Assembly (NCBI GenBank): GCA_964459325.1
Contig: CAYWKU010000008.1
Coordinates: forward strand, 79,853 to 143,852
Source of the DNA: CAYWKU01 sp964459325
Lineage (GTDB): Bacteria; RBG-13-61-14; CAYWKU01
Length of the DNA stretch: 64,000 bases
Reading direction: 5' to 3'
Part shown: positions 25,030-32,587 of the stretch, piece by piece
Numbering within the stretch: position 1 is the first letter of the stretch
Layout of the letters: each line of letters begins with the position of its first letter
Position numbers and translations under genes: made by a program
Notes under the pieces: model-generated
The model's database searches: none
The model's input: the letters and a program-made list of their open reading frames with translations, nothing else
Told to the model about the DNA's origin: nothing

Positions 25030-25598
25030 TTTACGAGTATAAACCCTCCTATCAATAATACCACAAAAACCACGGTAAGCGCGTTAAGATATTTCTCGAT
25101 GAACCCGCGTATCGGCTCGCCGTAAGCCCGGATAAGAGCGCCCACCAGGAAAAACCTGGCGGCGCGGCTCAGGGCGGAAGCCACCACAAACACAACGAAA
25201 TTTATGTGGCACGCGCCGGCGGCGATAGTAAAAACCTTGTACGGAACGGGAGTGAACCCGGCCACGCTGACTGCCCATGCATTGTAAATGTTGTACTTTT
25301 CCCGAATCCATTCGTACTTATCCATGTACCCGTAAAACTCGAATATCGGTTGCCCCACCCCTTCCCACAGACCGTAGCCGATGAGGTATCCGAAGGCGCC
25401 TCCGAAAACGGAGCCTATGGAGCAGATAAGCGCGTACCGGAACGATTTGGCGGGTATGGATATGGCCAGCGCTATCAGTAAAACGTCGGGAGGAATGGGG
25501 AAAAAGCTCGATTCGGCGAAAGCAATAAAAAAAAGCGCCGGCTCGGCGTAAGGCGTTTCGGCCCAGTGAAGAACCCAGTCGTAAAACTTACGAAGCAT
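25014..25598 (-). CDS. YqaA-type DedA-like membrane protein (SNARE-associated/VTT domain)
   Basis: The 194-residue integral membrane protein has the VTT-domain pattern: PALFFIAFAESSFFPIPPDVLLIALAI, GSVFGGAFGYLIGYGLW, AGFTPVPYKVFTIAAGACHI and RAARFFLVGALI. The conserved FxPxPP and G-F-TPVPYK match the YqaA branch of the DedA superfamily. Relatives move lipids or solutes across the membrane and support envelope integrity. The next gene downstream overlaps it. Confidence 0.9.
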   Translation of the reverse strand: MLRKFYDWVLHWAETPYAEPALFFIAFAESSFFPIPPDVLLIALAISIPAKSFRYALICSIGSVFGGAFGYLIGYGLWEGVGQPIFEFYGYMDKYEWIREKYNIYNAWAVSVAGFTPVPYKVFTIAAGACHINFVVFVVASALSRAARFFLVGALIRAYGEPIRGFIEKYLNALTVVFVVLLIGGFILVKWLAG

Positions 25599-25670
25599 TC
25601 CGAAAAAGGGTATCGGCCAACTGGGCGATTTTCAACCTCAAATCCGGCGCGGAAATCATTTATCGAAACG

Positions 25671-27359
25671 TTAATCCGCGCTGTCCAGCTTCACTTTTTC
25701 GCCCCATCTGAGTTCTCCCAGGACGGATTGAGCTATATTGGTCATGTGGTCTCCCACTCTTTCGAGATTATCCACGAAGTCCAGGAAGACCACCCCCGCC
25801 AGCGGATGAATCTTACCCTTCTGTAACCTTTCGATATGATGCTCGTTGAGCACGAGCTGGAGTCGATTGAGTTCCTCCTCCCTCTCCAGAGCCCTTCTGG
25901 CGGCTTCCGCGTCACTGTCGGAAAGCGCCAGCATCACGTCTTCGGCCATTGCCTGGGTGGCGACGTACATCCGTTGAATTTCCTTGATGGCCTCGGGCGG
26001 AAACTGCATCTTGTCGTCAATGCGCCTTTCCGCCAGCTCCATCAGATTCTCCGCGTGGTCGCCTATCCTTTCGAGGTCGTTCACCACGTGCAACAGCACC
26101 GGCAAGGACTCCGAAATTTCCCAGCTTATCTCCTGCTGGGACAATTGTATGAGATAGGATGTGATTTCCCTTTGCAGGTTGTCTATCGCCTCCTCGGTCT
26201 GCACCACATCCTTTAAGCATTGCGGTTCTTGAGACACGAAGCCCTGATATGCGTGCTGCAACGACTCCTGCGCCAACCTGGCCATCCTGACTGTCTCGCG
26301 AATGGCCTGCTGGAAAGCCAGCACCGGCGTGGGGAGGAGGTGCTTTTGGAGATAACGGGGGGCCACGTCCAACTCGCCCGGCTTTTCGGGCACGAACCTT
26401 ACGGCTATTCTCTCCAAAACCCCTATCAACGGGAGAAAAATAGCGGCGTTCACCACGTTAAATGCGCTGTGAGCGAGTGCTATATAGACCATAATATTAC
26501 CACGGGCTACCGGCCCAGGTACAAGCGAATCTATCATTTGCGCGTACCACCCCGGGTACACCAGAATCAGCATCACACATACCCCCAACACGTTGAAAAT
26601 GGCGTGGGCCCGGGCCGTTCTGCGCGCTATGCGATTTCCGCCAATAGCGGATATCTGCGCGGTAAGGGTGGTGCCTATATTGTCTCCTAGTATGAGAGGT
26701 ATGGTATCCGGAAAGCTTATCAGTCCCTGCAGGGCCAGCACCTGCACCATGGCGATAGTGGCGCTGGAGCTTTGAAGCATCATGGTGATGGCGGCTCCGA
26801 CAAGCACTCCGAGAATGGGATATTTACCGAAGGTGACGAAAAGATGCTTGACGGTTTCACTCTGCTCCAGCGGCCCGAAAGCGCCTTTCATAAAGTGGAT
26901 GCCCAGAAACAATATACCGAAACCTATGAGGACTTCGCCCCAGAACCTCTGGGTGCGCCGCTTTCCTATGAAGGTCATCAACAAACCCACCCCGATGGCG
27001 GGGAGGGCATAATTGGTAATCTTGAATATTGCCAAGAAACTGACCAGCCAGGCGGTGAAGGTGGTGCCGATGTTGGCCCCCATCACCACGCTTATCGCCT
27101 GCCTGAGGCTCAACAGCCCGGCGTTGGCGACGCCCACCGTCATCACGGTGGTGGCGCTGGAGCTTTGAATGAGCAAAGTGACCAGCGCTCCCACCAGCAG
27201 GCCGATGACCGGTGTCCGGGTGAGCATCTCCAGGATGCTCTTCATCCTGTCGCCGGCGACCTTCTTGAGCCCCTCGCTCATCATCCTCATGCCGAAGATG
27301 AACATCCCCAGGCCACCGATAACGGGGAAGACTATGTCCTTAAACATTACCCAGTCCAT
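25671..27359 (-). CDS. Na/Pi cotransporter family protein with C-terminal PhoU domain
   Basis: The 562-residue protein has two copies of the NptA/SLC34-type repeat, each with a QSSSATT motif (LIQSSSATTVMTVGVANAG near 65 and LQSSSATIAMVQVLALQG near 195) and GANIGTTFTAW / GDNIGTTLTAQISAIGG. From about residue 340 a PhoU-like helical domain follows (LPVLLHVVNDLERIGDHAENLMELAERR, VDFVDNLERVGDHMTNIAQS). The fusion suggests that transport or phosphate signalling is linked to PhoU. It is divergent from a degenerate PstB-like gene 300 bases away. Confidence 0.95.
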   Translation of the reverse strand: MDWVMFKDIVFPVIGGLGMFIFGMRMMSEGLKKVAGDRMKSILEMLTRTPVIGLLVGALVTLLIQSSSATTVMTVGVANAGLLSLRQAISVVMGANIGTTFTAWLVSFLAIFKITNYALPAIGVGLLMTFIGKRRTQRFWGEVLIGFGILFLGIHFMKGAFGPLEQSETVKHLFVTFGKYPILGVLVGAAITMMLQSSSATIAMVQVLALQGLISFPDTIPLILGDNIGTTLTAQISAIGGNRIARRTARAHAIFNVLGVCVMLILVYPGWYAQMIDSLVPGPVARGNIMVYIALAHSAFNVVNAAIFLPLIGVLERIAVRFVPEKPGELDVAPRYLQKHLLPTPVLAFQQAIRETVRMARLAQESLQHAYQGFVSQEPQCLKDVVQTEEAIDNLQREITSYLIQLSQQEISWEISESLPVLLHVVNDLERIGDHAENLMELAERRIDDKMQFPPEAIKEIQRMYVATQAMAEDVMLALSDSDAEAARRALEREEELNRLQLVLNEHHIERLQKGKIHPLAGVVFLDFVDNLERVGDHMTNIAQSVLGELRWGEKVKLDSAD

Positions 27360-27479
27360 GATGAATCTCTCTCAGAAATTTTGTTAAGGGCAAATAGAGC
27401 ATATAGGCCGGTATTCGATTTTTCAAGATAGCTTGCCGGCTTTTTCGCCCCGGATATAGTCGGGTACCGAAATTCATCG

Positions 27480-27532
27480 CCCGGCAAGAGTGCCGGGCCT
27501 ACCTTATGGCAGGTGCGACGCTCATGTCGCAC
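27480..27532. repeat. hairpin repeat family C, variant pair
   Basis: CCCGGCA-agag-TGCCGGG followed by CCTACC (27480-27503) is joined to a second hairpin, GTGCGAC-gctcat-GTCGCAC (27513-27532). The pair lies in the gap between the Na/Pi transporter gene and the PstB-like gene, just before a family B copy. Apart from these, 27360-27479 shows no recognised signal. Confidence 0.8.
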
Positions 27533-27559
27533 ATCCTATCGCACATCCTATAATGTCTG

Positions 27560-27612
27560 GTGGGAGCGACCTCCCGGTCACGACGGGTGTCGAGACCAAA
27601 GGTCTCTCCCAC
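27560..27612. repeat. hairpin repeat family B, copy 2
   Basis: The element runs GTGGGAGCGACC ... GGTCTCTCCCAC and is closely similar to the copy at 17834, in the same orientation. It lies about 50 bases upstream of the PstB-like gene. Confidence 0.85.
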
Positions 27613-27659
27613 GATGCAGTGGGATTACAACTTAATGTTCAGGTTGTACCCTCAGGTAA

Positions 27660-28355
27660 ATGCCCGGTTTTGAGAAAATATCCGCCCGTGACCTTCATCT
27701 TTATATTGAAGGCCGACACATCCTGAGAGGTGTGAACCTCGATGTCACCGAAGGGCGCATCACCACCATCCTCGGTCCTCCAGAGTCGGGTAAATCCGCC
27801 CTGTTGCGCACTTTCAACCGGATGAACGACACCATCCCCGACCATAAGCTCTCGGGAGAGGTGCTGCTCGACGGAAAGGACGTGTATGCGGAAACGTTCG
27901 ACCCGGTATCCCTGAGGCGGAAGGTGGGCATGGTGTTCCGGAGGTATACGCCCTATGCTCCCGATATCTTTGAAGAACTTGCCCGGCGGCTGAAAATGGC
28001 CGGTCTTAAAAAGGAAAAAGACAGGGCGCGGAAAATCGAGTCATGCCTGGAAGAAGTCGGGCTGTGGGAGGAACTGAAGAAAAAACCCGGAACGAGCACC
28101 CGCGACCTCGACAAGGGGCAGGCCGGGAAGCTATCGGTGGCGCGAACGCTATTGAACGACCCCGAAGTGATACTGCTGGACAACCCGATGGAAGGGCTGG
28201 AGGACAAGGAAGCAGAACAAATCCGGGCACTTATAGAAAACCTCAGGAAAAAGTACACAATAGTTATCGCCACCCGCTCCGAAGAGACGGCGCGAACGGG
28301 GGATTTCACCGCCATAATGGCGGAAGGAAAAATAAGCTACTTCGAGACCGCCTAA
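27660..28355 (+). CDS. PstB-like ABC ATPase paralogue with catalytic residues lost
   Basis: The 231-residue protein aligns by eye along its length with the phosphate ABC ATPase PstB: LRGVNLDV, Walker A GPPESGKS (39-46), LLRTFNRMND, SLRRKVGMVF, and a YTIVIAT...EETARTGDFTA end. The Walker A lysine and serine remain. The Q-loop Gln is Arg (R94), the signature LSGGQ is LDKGQ (150-154), the Walker B Glu is Asn (N175, ILLDN), and the H-loop His is Arg (R206). ATP could be bound but normal hydrolysis should fail. No PstS, PstC or PstA is nearby. Function is unknown; a phosphate- or nucleotide-sensing partner of the divergent Na/Pi-PhoU protein is a hypothesis. Confidence 0.85.
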   Translation: MPGFEKISARDLHLYIEGRHILRGVNLDVTEGRITTILGPPESGKSALLRTFNRMNDTIPDHKLSGEVLLDGKDVYAETFDPVSLRRKVGMVFRRYTPYAPDIFEELARRLKMAGLKKEKDRARKIESCLEEVGLWEELKKKPGTSTRDLDKGQAGKLSVARTLLNDPEVILLDNPMEGLEDKEAEQIRALIENLRKKYTIVIATRSEETARTGDFTAIMAEGKISYFETA

Positions 28356-28455
28356 AGAATCTGGCCGGGGTGATAAATCCAAAACGTTAGCCCTGAATGT
28401 GGTGCAATTTAAAGATTTCAAAATCCATGCTAAAATTAAAATCGGTAGCGTAACT

Positions 28456-28746
28456 ATGAGTCTGGCCGGACTATTGAAAGAAAACCGCGAAGAAATACTG
28501 CGCATTGCCGCCAAGCATGGCGTATCCGAAATACGTGTGTTCGGTTCGGCCGCTCGTGGAGATGATACCTCCGATAGCGATATAGACTTTTTAATTGAGG
28601 TCAATGGCCCCACCACCCCGTGGTTCCCGGGTGGATTGGTATCGGACCTTGAAGAATTACTTGGACGGAAGGTGGAGGTTGTAACGGAGGATTCAATTTA
28701 TTGGCTTTTGCGTCGCCGGATTCTCAAAGAGGCCGTGCCGCTGTGA
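28456..28746 (+). CDS. nucleotidyltransferase antitoxin, MntA-like
   Basis: The 96-residue protein has the minimal nucleotidyltransferase motif GSAARGDDTSDSDIDFLIEV, with the two Asp residues of the active site intact. In MntA-HepT systems this enzyme adds AMP to the HepT toxin and so silences it. Its stop overlaps the start of the partner (GTGA). The ribosome-binding site is weak. Confidence 0.88.
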   Translation: MSLAGLLKENREEILRIAAKHGVSEIRVFGSAARGDDTSDSDIDFLIEVNGPTTPWFPGGLVSDLEELLGRKVEVVTEDSIYWLLRRRILKEAVPL

Positions 28747-29135
28747 AGAAAGACCCGCGGGTTTATCTGGCTCATATCATAGAAAGTATCGGATGGATTG
28801 AAGAATTCACACGTGAGGGGAAATCCGCTTTCCACTCACAGAAAATTATCCAGGATGCCGTTATCCGAAATTTTGAGATTATGGGAGAAGCGGCAAAAAG
28901 AATACCCACGGAATATAGAGAGCAACACACAGAAATACCCTGGCGGATGATGGCCGCATTCCGAGACGTGCTTGCCCATGATTATGAAGGTGTGGATTTA
29001 AATCAGGTTTGGCATATCATCGAAAATGACCTACCCGTATTAAAATCCACCCTTTCCACCATATTACCTCCACTGGAAGAGTTGGAAAAAGAATTGGCGG
29101 GTGAAAAAGAGCCCAAGGGAAATAATTCAAACTAA
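28743..29135 (+). CDS. HepT-like ribonuclease toxin (DUF86)
   Basis: From GTG 28743 the protein is 130 residues. The HEPN fold is marked by the RNase motif RDVLAHDY (R-x4-6-H type) and the upstream FEIMGEAAKRIPTEYR. It is expected to cut RNA, probably tRNA, and to be kept off by AMPylation of the Tyr in the HDY segment by MntA. The start overlaps the antitoxin stop. The C-terminal tail is charged. Confidence 0.88.
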   Translation: MKKDPRVYLAHIIESIGWIEEFTREGKSAFHSQKIIQDAVIRNFEIMGEAAKRIPTEYREQHTEIPWRMMAAFRDVLAHDYEGVDLNQVWHIIENDLPVLKSTLSTILPPLEELEKELAGEKEPKGNNSN

Positions 29136-29137
29136 AG

Positions 29138-29162
29138 AAAGCCCCTTTTCCAGGGGCTTTTC
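29138..29162. terminator. bidirectional intrinsic terminator
   Basis: AAAGCCCCT (29138-29146) pairs with AGGGGCTTT (29152-29160) and is followed by T residues, with A residues on the other side. It lies between the plus-strand HepT gene and the minus-strand sigma factor, so it can serve both. Confidence 0.8.
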
Positions 29163-29185
29163 AGTGCGATATGTTTGTCTGAATT

Positions 29186-30676
29186 TCAGCTCTCGAAGTA
29201 GCTGCGCAGCAGCCGGCTCTTGGAGGGATGCCTGAGCTTCTTGAGACTTTTCTTTTCAATCTGCCGGATACGCTCGCGGCTGAGCTTGAAGTCCTCGCCG
29301 ATTTCCTCCAGGGTATGGTCGTGCTTTTCGCCGATGCCATAGCGCATTCGCAGGATTTTTTCCTCGCGCGGGCTGAGGCTCTCCAAAAGCTCCTCCACCT
29401 GCCGGGACAGGTGAGAGTTCACGACCTCCTCCTCGGGAGGAAGCACGCTTTTATCCTCGATAAGGTTGCCCAGGCTGATTTCCTCGTACTTTCCGATAAG
29501 CTTTTCCAGACTCACCGGCTCGCGGGCTATCTTAATCAGGCTGATGACCTCGTCCAGGGGCAGGTCCATTTCCGCCGCGATTTCCTCGGGAGTTGGCTCC
29601 TTGCCCTTGCTCTGGTATAGCTTGGTGGCTATTTTGTCCACCCGCTTGATTTTCTCAGACAGGTAAATGGGCACCCGAATGGTCTTGGACTTCTCCGCCA
29701 GCGCCCGTATGATGGCCTGGTGAATCCACCAGGTGGCGTAGGAGCTGAATTTGTATCCTTTGCGGTAATCGAACTTCTCCACAGCCCTGATTAATCCGAG
29801 GTTTCCTTCCTGGATGAGGTCGCTGACGGTCAGGCTCTTGTTGCGGTACTTGTTGGCTATTTTTACCACCAGCCTCAGGTTGGCTTCCACGAACTGGTTG
29901 CGCTTCATGTTGACCAGCTGGTGAGCGTGCCAGGCTTCTTCATACAGCGATTTGAGCTTATTGACGCCCATCCCGGCCTCGCGCTCGAGCCTCCGGATAT
30001 TCTTGCGAGCGTCCTTGGCCTTCTCCTCGGCTCGGGCCATTCCGGATTCGGTTTTGGAGCGAGTGTTTTCGGCGCGGTCGATTTGCTCTTCCTCTTTTTC
30101 GAGACGCTCCATCAAATCCTGGAGCAGGTTGAAGTAGTACTGCTCGTTGGTTTCGTCCACTTCCTCTTCGCAGATACCCAACCTCTCCAACAGGTCCCAG
30201 AGCTTTTCGGCATACTCGCTCATCTCCCTGGCGACTTCTATTTCCTGCTCGGGGGTGAAAAGACTCTTGGAATCCATTTCCCGCAGGTACATTTTGAGTA
30301 CGTCGTAATACTCATCCCCCGGGACGGTCTCCTGGAGCCCTTCCTCCTCTTCGCCCGCCTCTGCCGCAATGTCCTTCACCGTCTGGATGATGCCGACATC
30401 GTCGTAGAACTGCTCGCCTTCGGAGTCGCTATCCGTTTCCTCGGATTTTTCCTCTCCAAACTGGCGGGTAACACTCCTCTCCTTGGCGCGCATTTTCTTT
30501 CTTTCGGCCTTCACCTGGGGCGAAATGCCCCTCTGCGCCCCCCTCAAGGCCTTTCCTATAGACCAGGAGGGCACTCCCCGACGGGGCTTTTCTTCGGCCT
30601 CGGAGGCCTGATTCCGGGTTTTTACCGCAGTTTCCTCTTTACGGGCTGCCTGCTTTTTGTTCTTTTTTTCCGCCAA
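29186..30676 (-). CDS. rpoD: RNA polymerase sigma factor, primary (RpoD/SigA) type
   Basis: The 496-residue factor has a charged N-terminal region, then region 1.2 (DEYYDVLKMYLREMDSKSLFTPEQEI), region 2 (VSDLIQEGNLGLIRAVEKFDYRKGYKFSSYATWW), region 3 (IKRVDKIATKLYQSKGKEPTPEEIA) and region 4 (SLSPREEKILRMRYGIGEKHDHTLEEIGEDFKLSRERIRQIE). Region 2.4 reads WWIHQAIIRA, where the usual residue is Arg or Lys. It directs core polymerase to promoters. The start is ATG with AAGGGGG upstream. It stands alone, not next to dnaG or rpsU. Whether it is the only primary sigma cannot be told. Confidence 0.92.
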   Translation of the reverse strand: MAEKKNKKQAARKEETAVKTRNQASEAEEKPRRGVPSWSIGKALRGAQRGISPQVKAERKKMRAKERSVTRQFGEEKSEETDSDSEGEQFYDDVGIIQTVKDIAAEAGEEEEGLQETVPGDEYYDVLKMYLREMDSKSLFTPEQEIEVAREMSEYAEKLWDLLERLGICEEEVDETNEQYYFNLLQDLMERLEKEEEQIDRAENTRSKTESGMARAEEKAKDARKNIRRLEREAGMGVNKLKSLYEEAWHAHQLVNMKRNQFVEANLRLVVKIANKYRNKSLTVSDLIQEGNLGLIRAVEKFDYRKGYKFSSYATWWIHQAIIRALAEKSKTIRVPIYLSEKIKRVDKIATKLYQSKGKEPTPEEIAAEMDLPLDEVISLIKIAREPVSLEKLIGKYEEISLGNLIEDKSVLPPEEEVVNSHLSRQVEELLESLSPREEKILRMRYGIGEKHDHTLEEIGEDFKLSRERIRQIEKKSLKKLRHPSKSRLLRSYFES

Positions 30677-30903
30677 AAAAGAACCCCCTTTTAGAGCACA
30701 GTCTGGCCGACTGTAACATTATTATAGCTTCTATCTAAGCTTTGTTTGCGCGGTCGATGATAACGTGACCTTGAAGTTTTGCGTTTCCTCTCGCGGTTGC
30801 CGAACAAAGTGGAATGAATGGTATACTTGTGAGATAAACAGGCGCATGACTTAATCCCGCGAACGCCGAATATCAAGCCACACTTTCCCACTTTAAAAAA
30901 GGT

Positions 30904-30932
30904 ATTATAACTCGTAAGTTATGGGTTGTCAA
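30904..30932 (-). promoter_or_regulatory. perfect consensus sigma-70 promoter upstream of rpoD
   Basis: On the minus strand TTGACA (30927-30932) and TATAAT (30904-30909) are separated by exactly 17 bases, both hexamers perfect. Transcription would start near 30897, leaving a leader of about 220 bases before rpoD. A second TATAAT at 30721-30726 on the minus strand has no good -35. The leader itself shows no recognised riboswitch. Confidence 0.75.
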
Positions 30933-31017
30933 TGGATTTCGAGATTTTTCCCGCGTTTTCTTTTCACTTTTTATAGATGAGAGTCAGGCCCTAAAAGTTC
31001 CACTTTTTTCCGTTTTC

Positions 31018-31050
31018 TTTTGAACAAAAATTGTGCAATCGCCGATTTCC
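31018..31050. repeat. 33-base direct repeat, remnant of PHP gene 3' end
   Basis: Bases 31018-31050 are identical to 31783-31815, which lie in the 3' coding end of the PHP gene. Similar but imperfect sequence extends for about 70 further bases toward lower coordinates. The copy still reads EIGDCTIFVQK on the minus strand before drifting out of frame. The region 30933-31129 contains nothing else identifiable. Confidence 0.85.
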
Positions 31051-31129
31051 CGTGAGGCGTACCCGATGAAAACATGACTCCGGAGAATCGGCGAGCCACT
31101 ACTCCCCAACGCAAGCTTTGTGGCGAATG

Positions 31130-31348
31130 TCATTGAGGCGTTACCGGCCGAAGCTCGAAAATTCGACCATATCGGGACGCGGATTCAACGTCGCCTCTGC
31201 GGAGAGCTTCCCGCACATCGTCCAACTTATAGGCATCGCTGACACTGATGTACGGAGACCACTCGCACTCATCCTCCAGCAGTTCCACATCAACTTCAGC
31301 CACGTACCTTCCTTCATGGACATATTTTGTCTTTTTCCGCTTTTTCAT
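31130..31348 (-). CDS. small protein paired with DUF4258 toxin-like gene, candidate antitoxin
   Basis: The 72-residue basic-then-acidic protein (MKKRKKTKYVHEGRYVAEVDVELLED, then SPYISVSDAYKLDDVREALRRGDVESASRYGRIFEL) is not one I can name. Proteins of this look often follow DUF4258 genes, and here it starts 3 bases after that gene's stop, so the two form an operon. An antitoxin role is inferred only from size and pairing. Confidence 0.6.
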   Translation of the reverse strand: MKKRKKTKYVHEGRYVAEVDVELLEDECEWSPYISVSDAYKLDDVREALRRGDVESASRYGRIFELRPVTPQ

Positions 31349-31351
31349 AAA

Positions 31352-31675
31352 TTACTTTTGCCTCCGCAAAAAATTTCCATCCCATCGCTCCGGGTCAGGC
31401 CTGTACGCGGTAACCAACACCACCGGCCTATCAAATCCCTTTGAGATACCCCACACCACATGGATGGGATTGCCCAGATTGTCTTCCTGTAAGGCCAAGA
31501 CACATGGCCCTTTAGGATAGTTCATGTATTCCTCGACAAGCGCCGCTTCCCGAGCACCGTCAACCAACTCTCTTGCCGTGAGATCTTCTTCCGCCAGCTT
31601 ATCGTATCCGTGTTCCGATATCAGTATTTCGCCGGCGTCTATCAGGTCGCGTACCCGTTGAAGAAAATCACTCAA
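31352..31675 (-). CDS. DUF4258-type toxin-like protein
   Basis: The protein has about 107 residues. FLQRVRDLIDAGEILISEHGYDKLAEEDLT and the ending VLVTAYRPDPERWDGNF match DUF4258, a compact fold related to RelE/BrnT-like RNase toxins. Catalysis is unproven. The TTG at 31675 is preferred because AAGGTGGAG lies 6 bases before it; a GTG four codons earlier touches that site. Together with the small downstream gene it forms a likely toxin-antitoxin pair, bracketed by the repeated PHP gene end. Confidence 0.7.
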   Translation of the reverse strand: MSDFLQRVRDLIDAGEILISEHGYDKLAEEDLTARELVDGAREAALVEEYMNYPKGPCVLALQEDNLGNPIHVVWGISKGFDRPVVLVTAYRPDPERWDGNFLRRQK

Positions 31676-31751
31676 ACAATACTCCACCTTTTAATGATAT
31701 AGCATCACAGCTTCGCTCGCAAAATCGCGCATTGTCAACGGATTCTTGATT

Positions 31752-32585
31752 TCAACCCGAAAAGTTCAAGTTTTTTCCATTTTTTTGAACAAAAATTGTG
31801 CAATCGCCGATTTCCGCAAACCCATCGCTGTTTTCCCCGTGGCAGTCGCTCCCTCCGCTGGTCGGCCAACCGTGAGTTTCCGCCAGCCGTCTGAAATCTT
31901 CGGTTTGTCTCGGTGAATGCTTCGCATGGACGGTTTCAATCCCATCCAGGCCCATCTTCACGATATTCACGACTTCCGAGAACGAGTCTGCGCTTACTCC
32001 CGGGTGGGCCAGGAACGCCAGTCCCCCGGCGGCATGAATAACCTCCGCCGCCCTACCAGGGTCAATTTTGTATTTGGGCACGTAGGCGGGCTTTCCGTTC
32101 CCCAGATACCTGTCGAAAGCCTCCGAGAAATCCTTAACCGCCCCCACCCTGACCAGGGCCTCGGCTATGTGAGGCCTCCCGACGCTCCCGTAACCGCTTA
32201 CCTCGAGCACATTTTCCATTGCAATTTCAACACCGAACTTGCGGAGCTTATCTACTATCATCCCTCCCCGCTCGTGTCGGTGTTTCCGGAAGAATTCGAG
32301 GTGCTCCAACAATGTGGAATCTTCGGGGTCGATGAAAAGACCCACTATGTGATAGCCCTTCTCCTCCACATACGAACTCAACTCGGTACCCGAAACCACG
32401 GTAAGCTCCGAACCCTCGGCCGCTTTCTGCGCTACTTCAACGCCCCCCACGGCGTCGTGGTCGGTTATGGCAATGGCTCCCAGCCCTTTTGACCGGGCGA
32501 TCGCAACAGCCTGCTCGGGCGAGTATGAGCCGTCCGAGTAATTGGTATGAATATGCAAATCCGCTTTTACCTGTTCTTCAGACAA
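31752..32585 (-). CDS. PHP-domain phosphoesterase
   Basis: The 277-residue enzyme has the PHP metal motifs: DLHIHTNYSDGSYSP, AITDHDAVGG, GTELSSY, SVGRPHIAEALV, FLAHPGVS and GGSDCHGEN. These bind a trinuclear metal centre. The pattern matches the YciV/RNase AM-like group, which hydrolyses 3',5'-nucleotide bisphosphates or short RNAs. It starts at TTG directly after the nadA stop, so it is in an operon with nadA. Its 3' end is duplicated at 31018-31050. Confidence 0.9.
   Translation of the reverse strand: MSEEQVKADLHIHTNYSDGSYSPEQAVAIARSKGLGAIAITDHDAVGGVEVAQKAAEGSELTVVSGTELSSYVEEKGYHIVGLFIDPEDSTLLEHLEFFRKHRHERGGMIVDKLRKFGVEIAMENVLEVSGYGSVGRPHIAEALVRVGAVKDFSEAFDRYLGNGKPAYVPKYKIDPGRAAEVIHAAGGLAFLAHPGVSADSFSEVVNIVKMGLDGIETVHAKHSPRQTEDFRRLAETHGWPTSGGSDCHGENSDGFAEIGDCTIFVQKNGKNLNFSG
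31783..31815. repeat. 33-base direct repeat, original copy at the PHP gene 3' end
   Basis: This is the copy within the coding sequence of the PHP phosphoesterase (31752-32585). With the copy at 31018-31050 it brackets the DUF4258 toxin-like pair at a distance of 765 bases. Confidence 0.85.
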
Positions 32586-32587
32586 TT

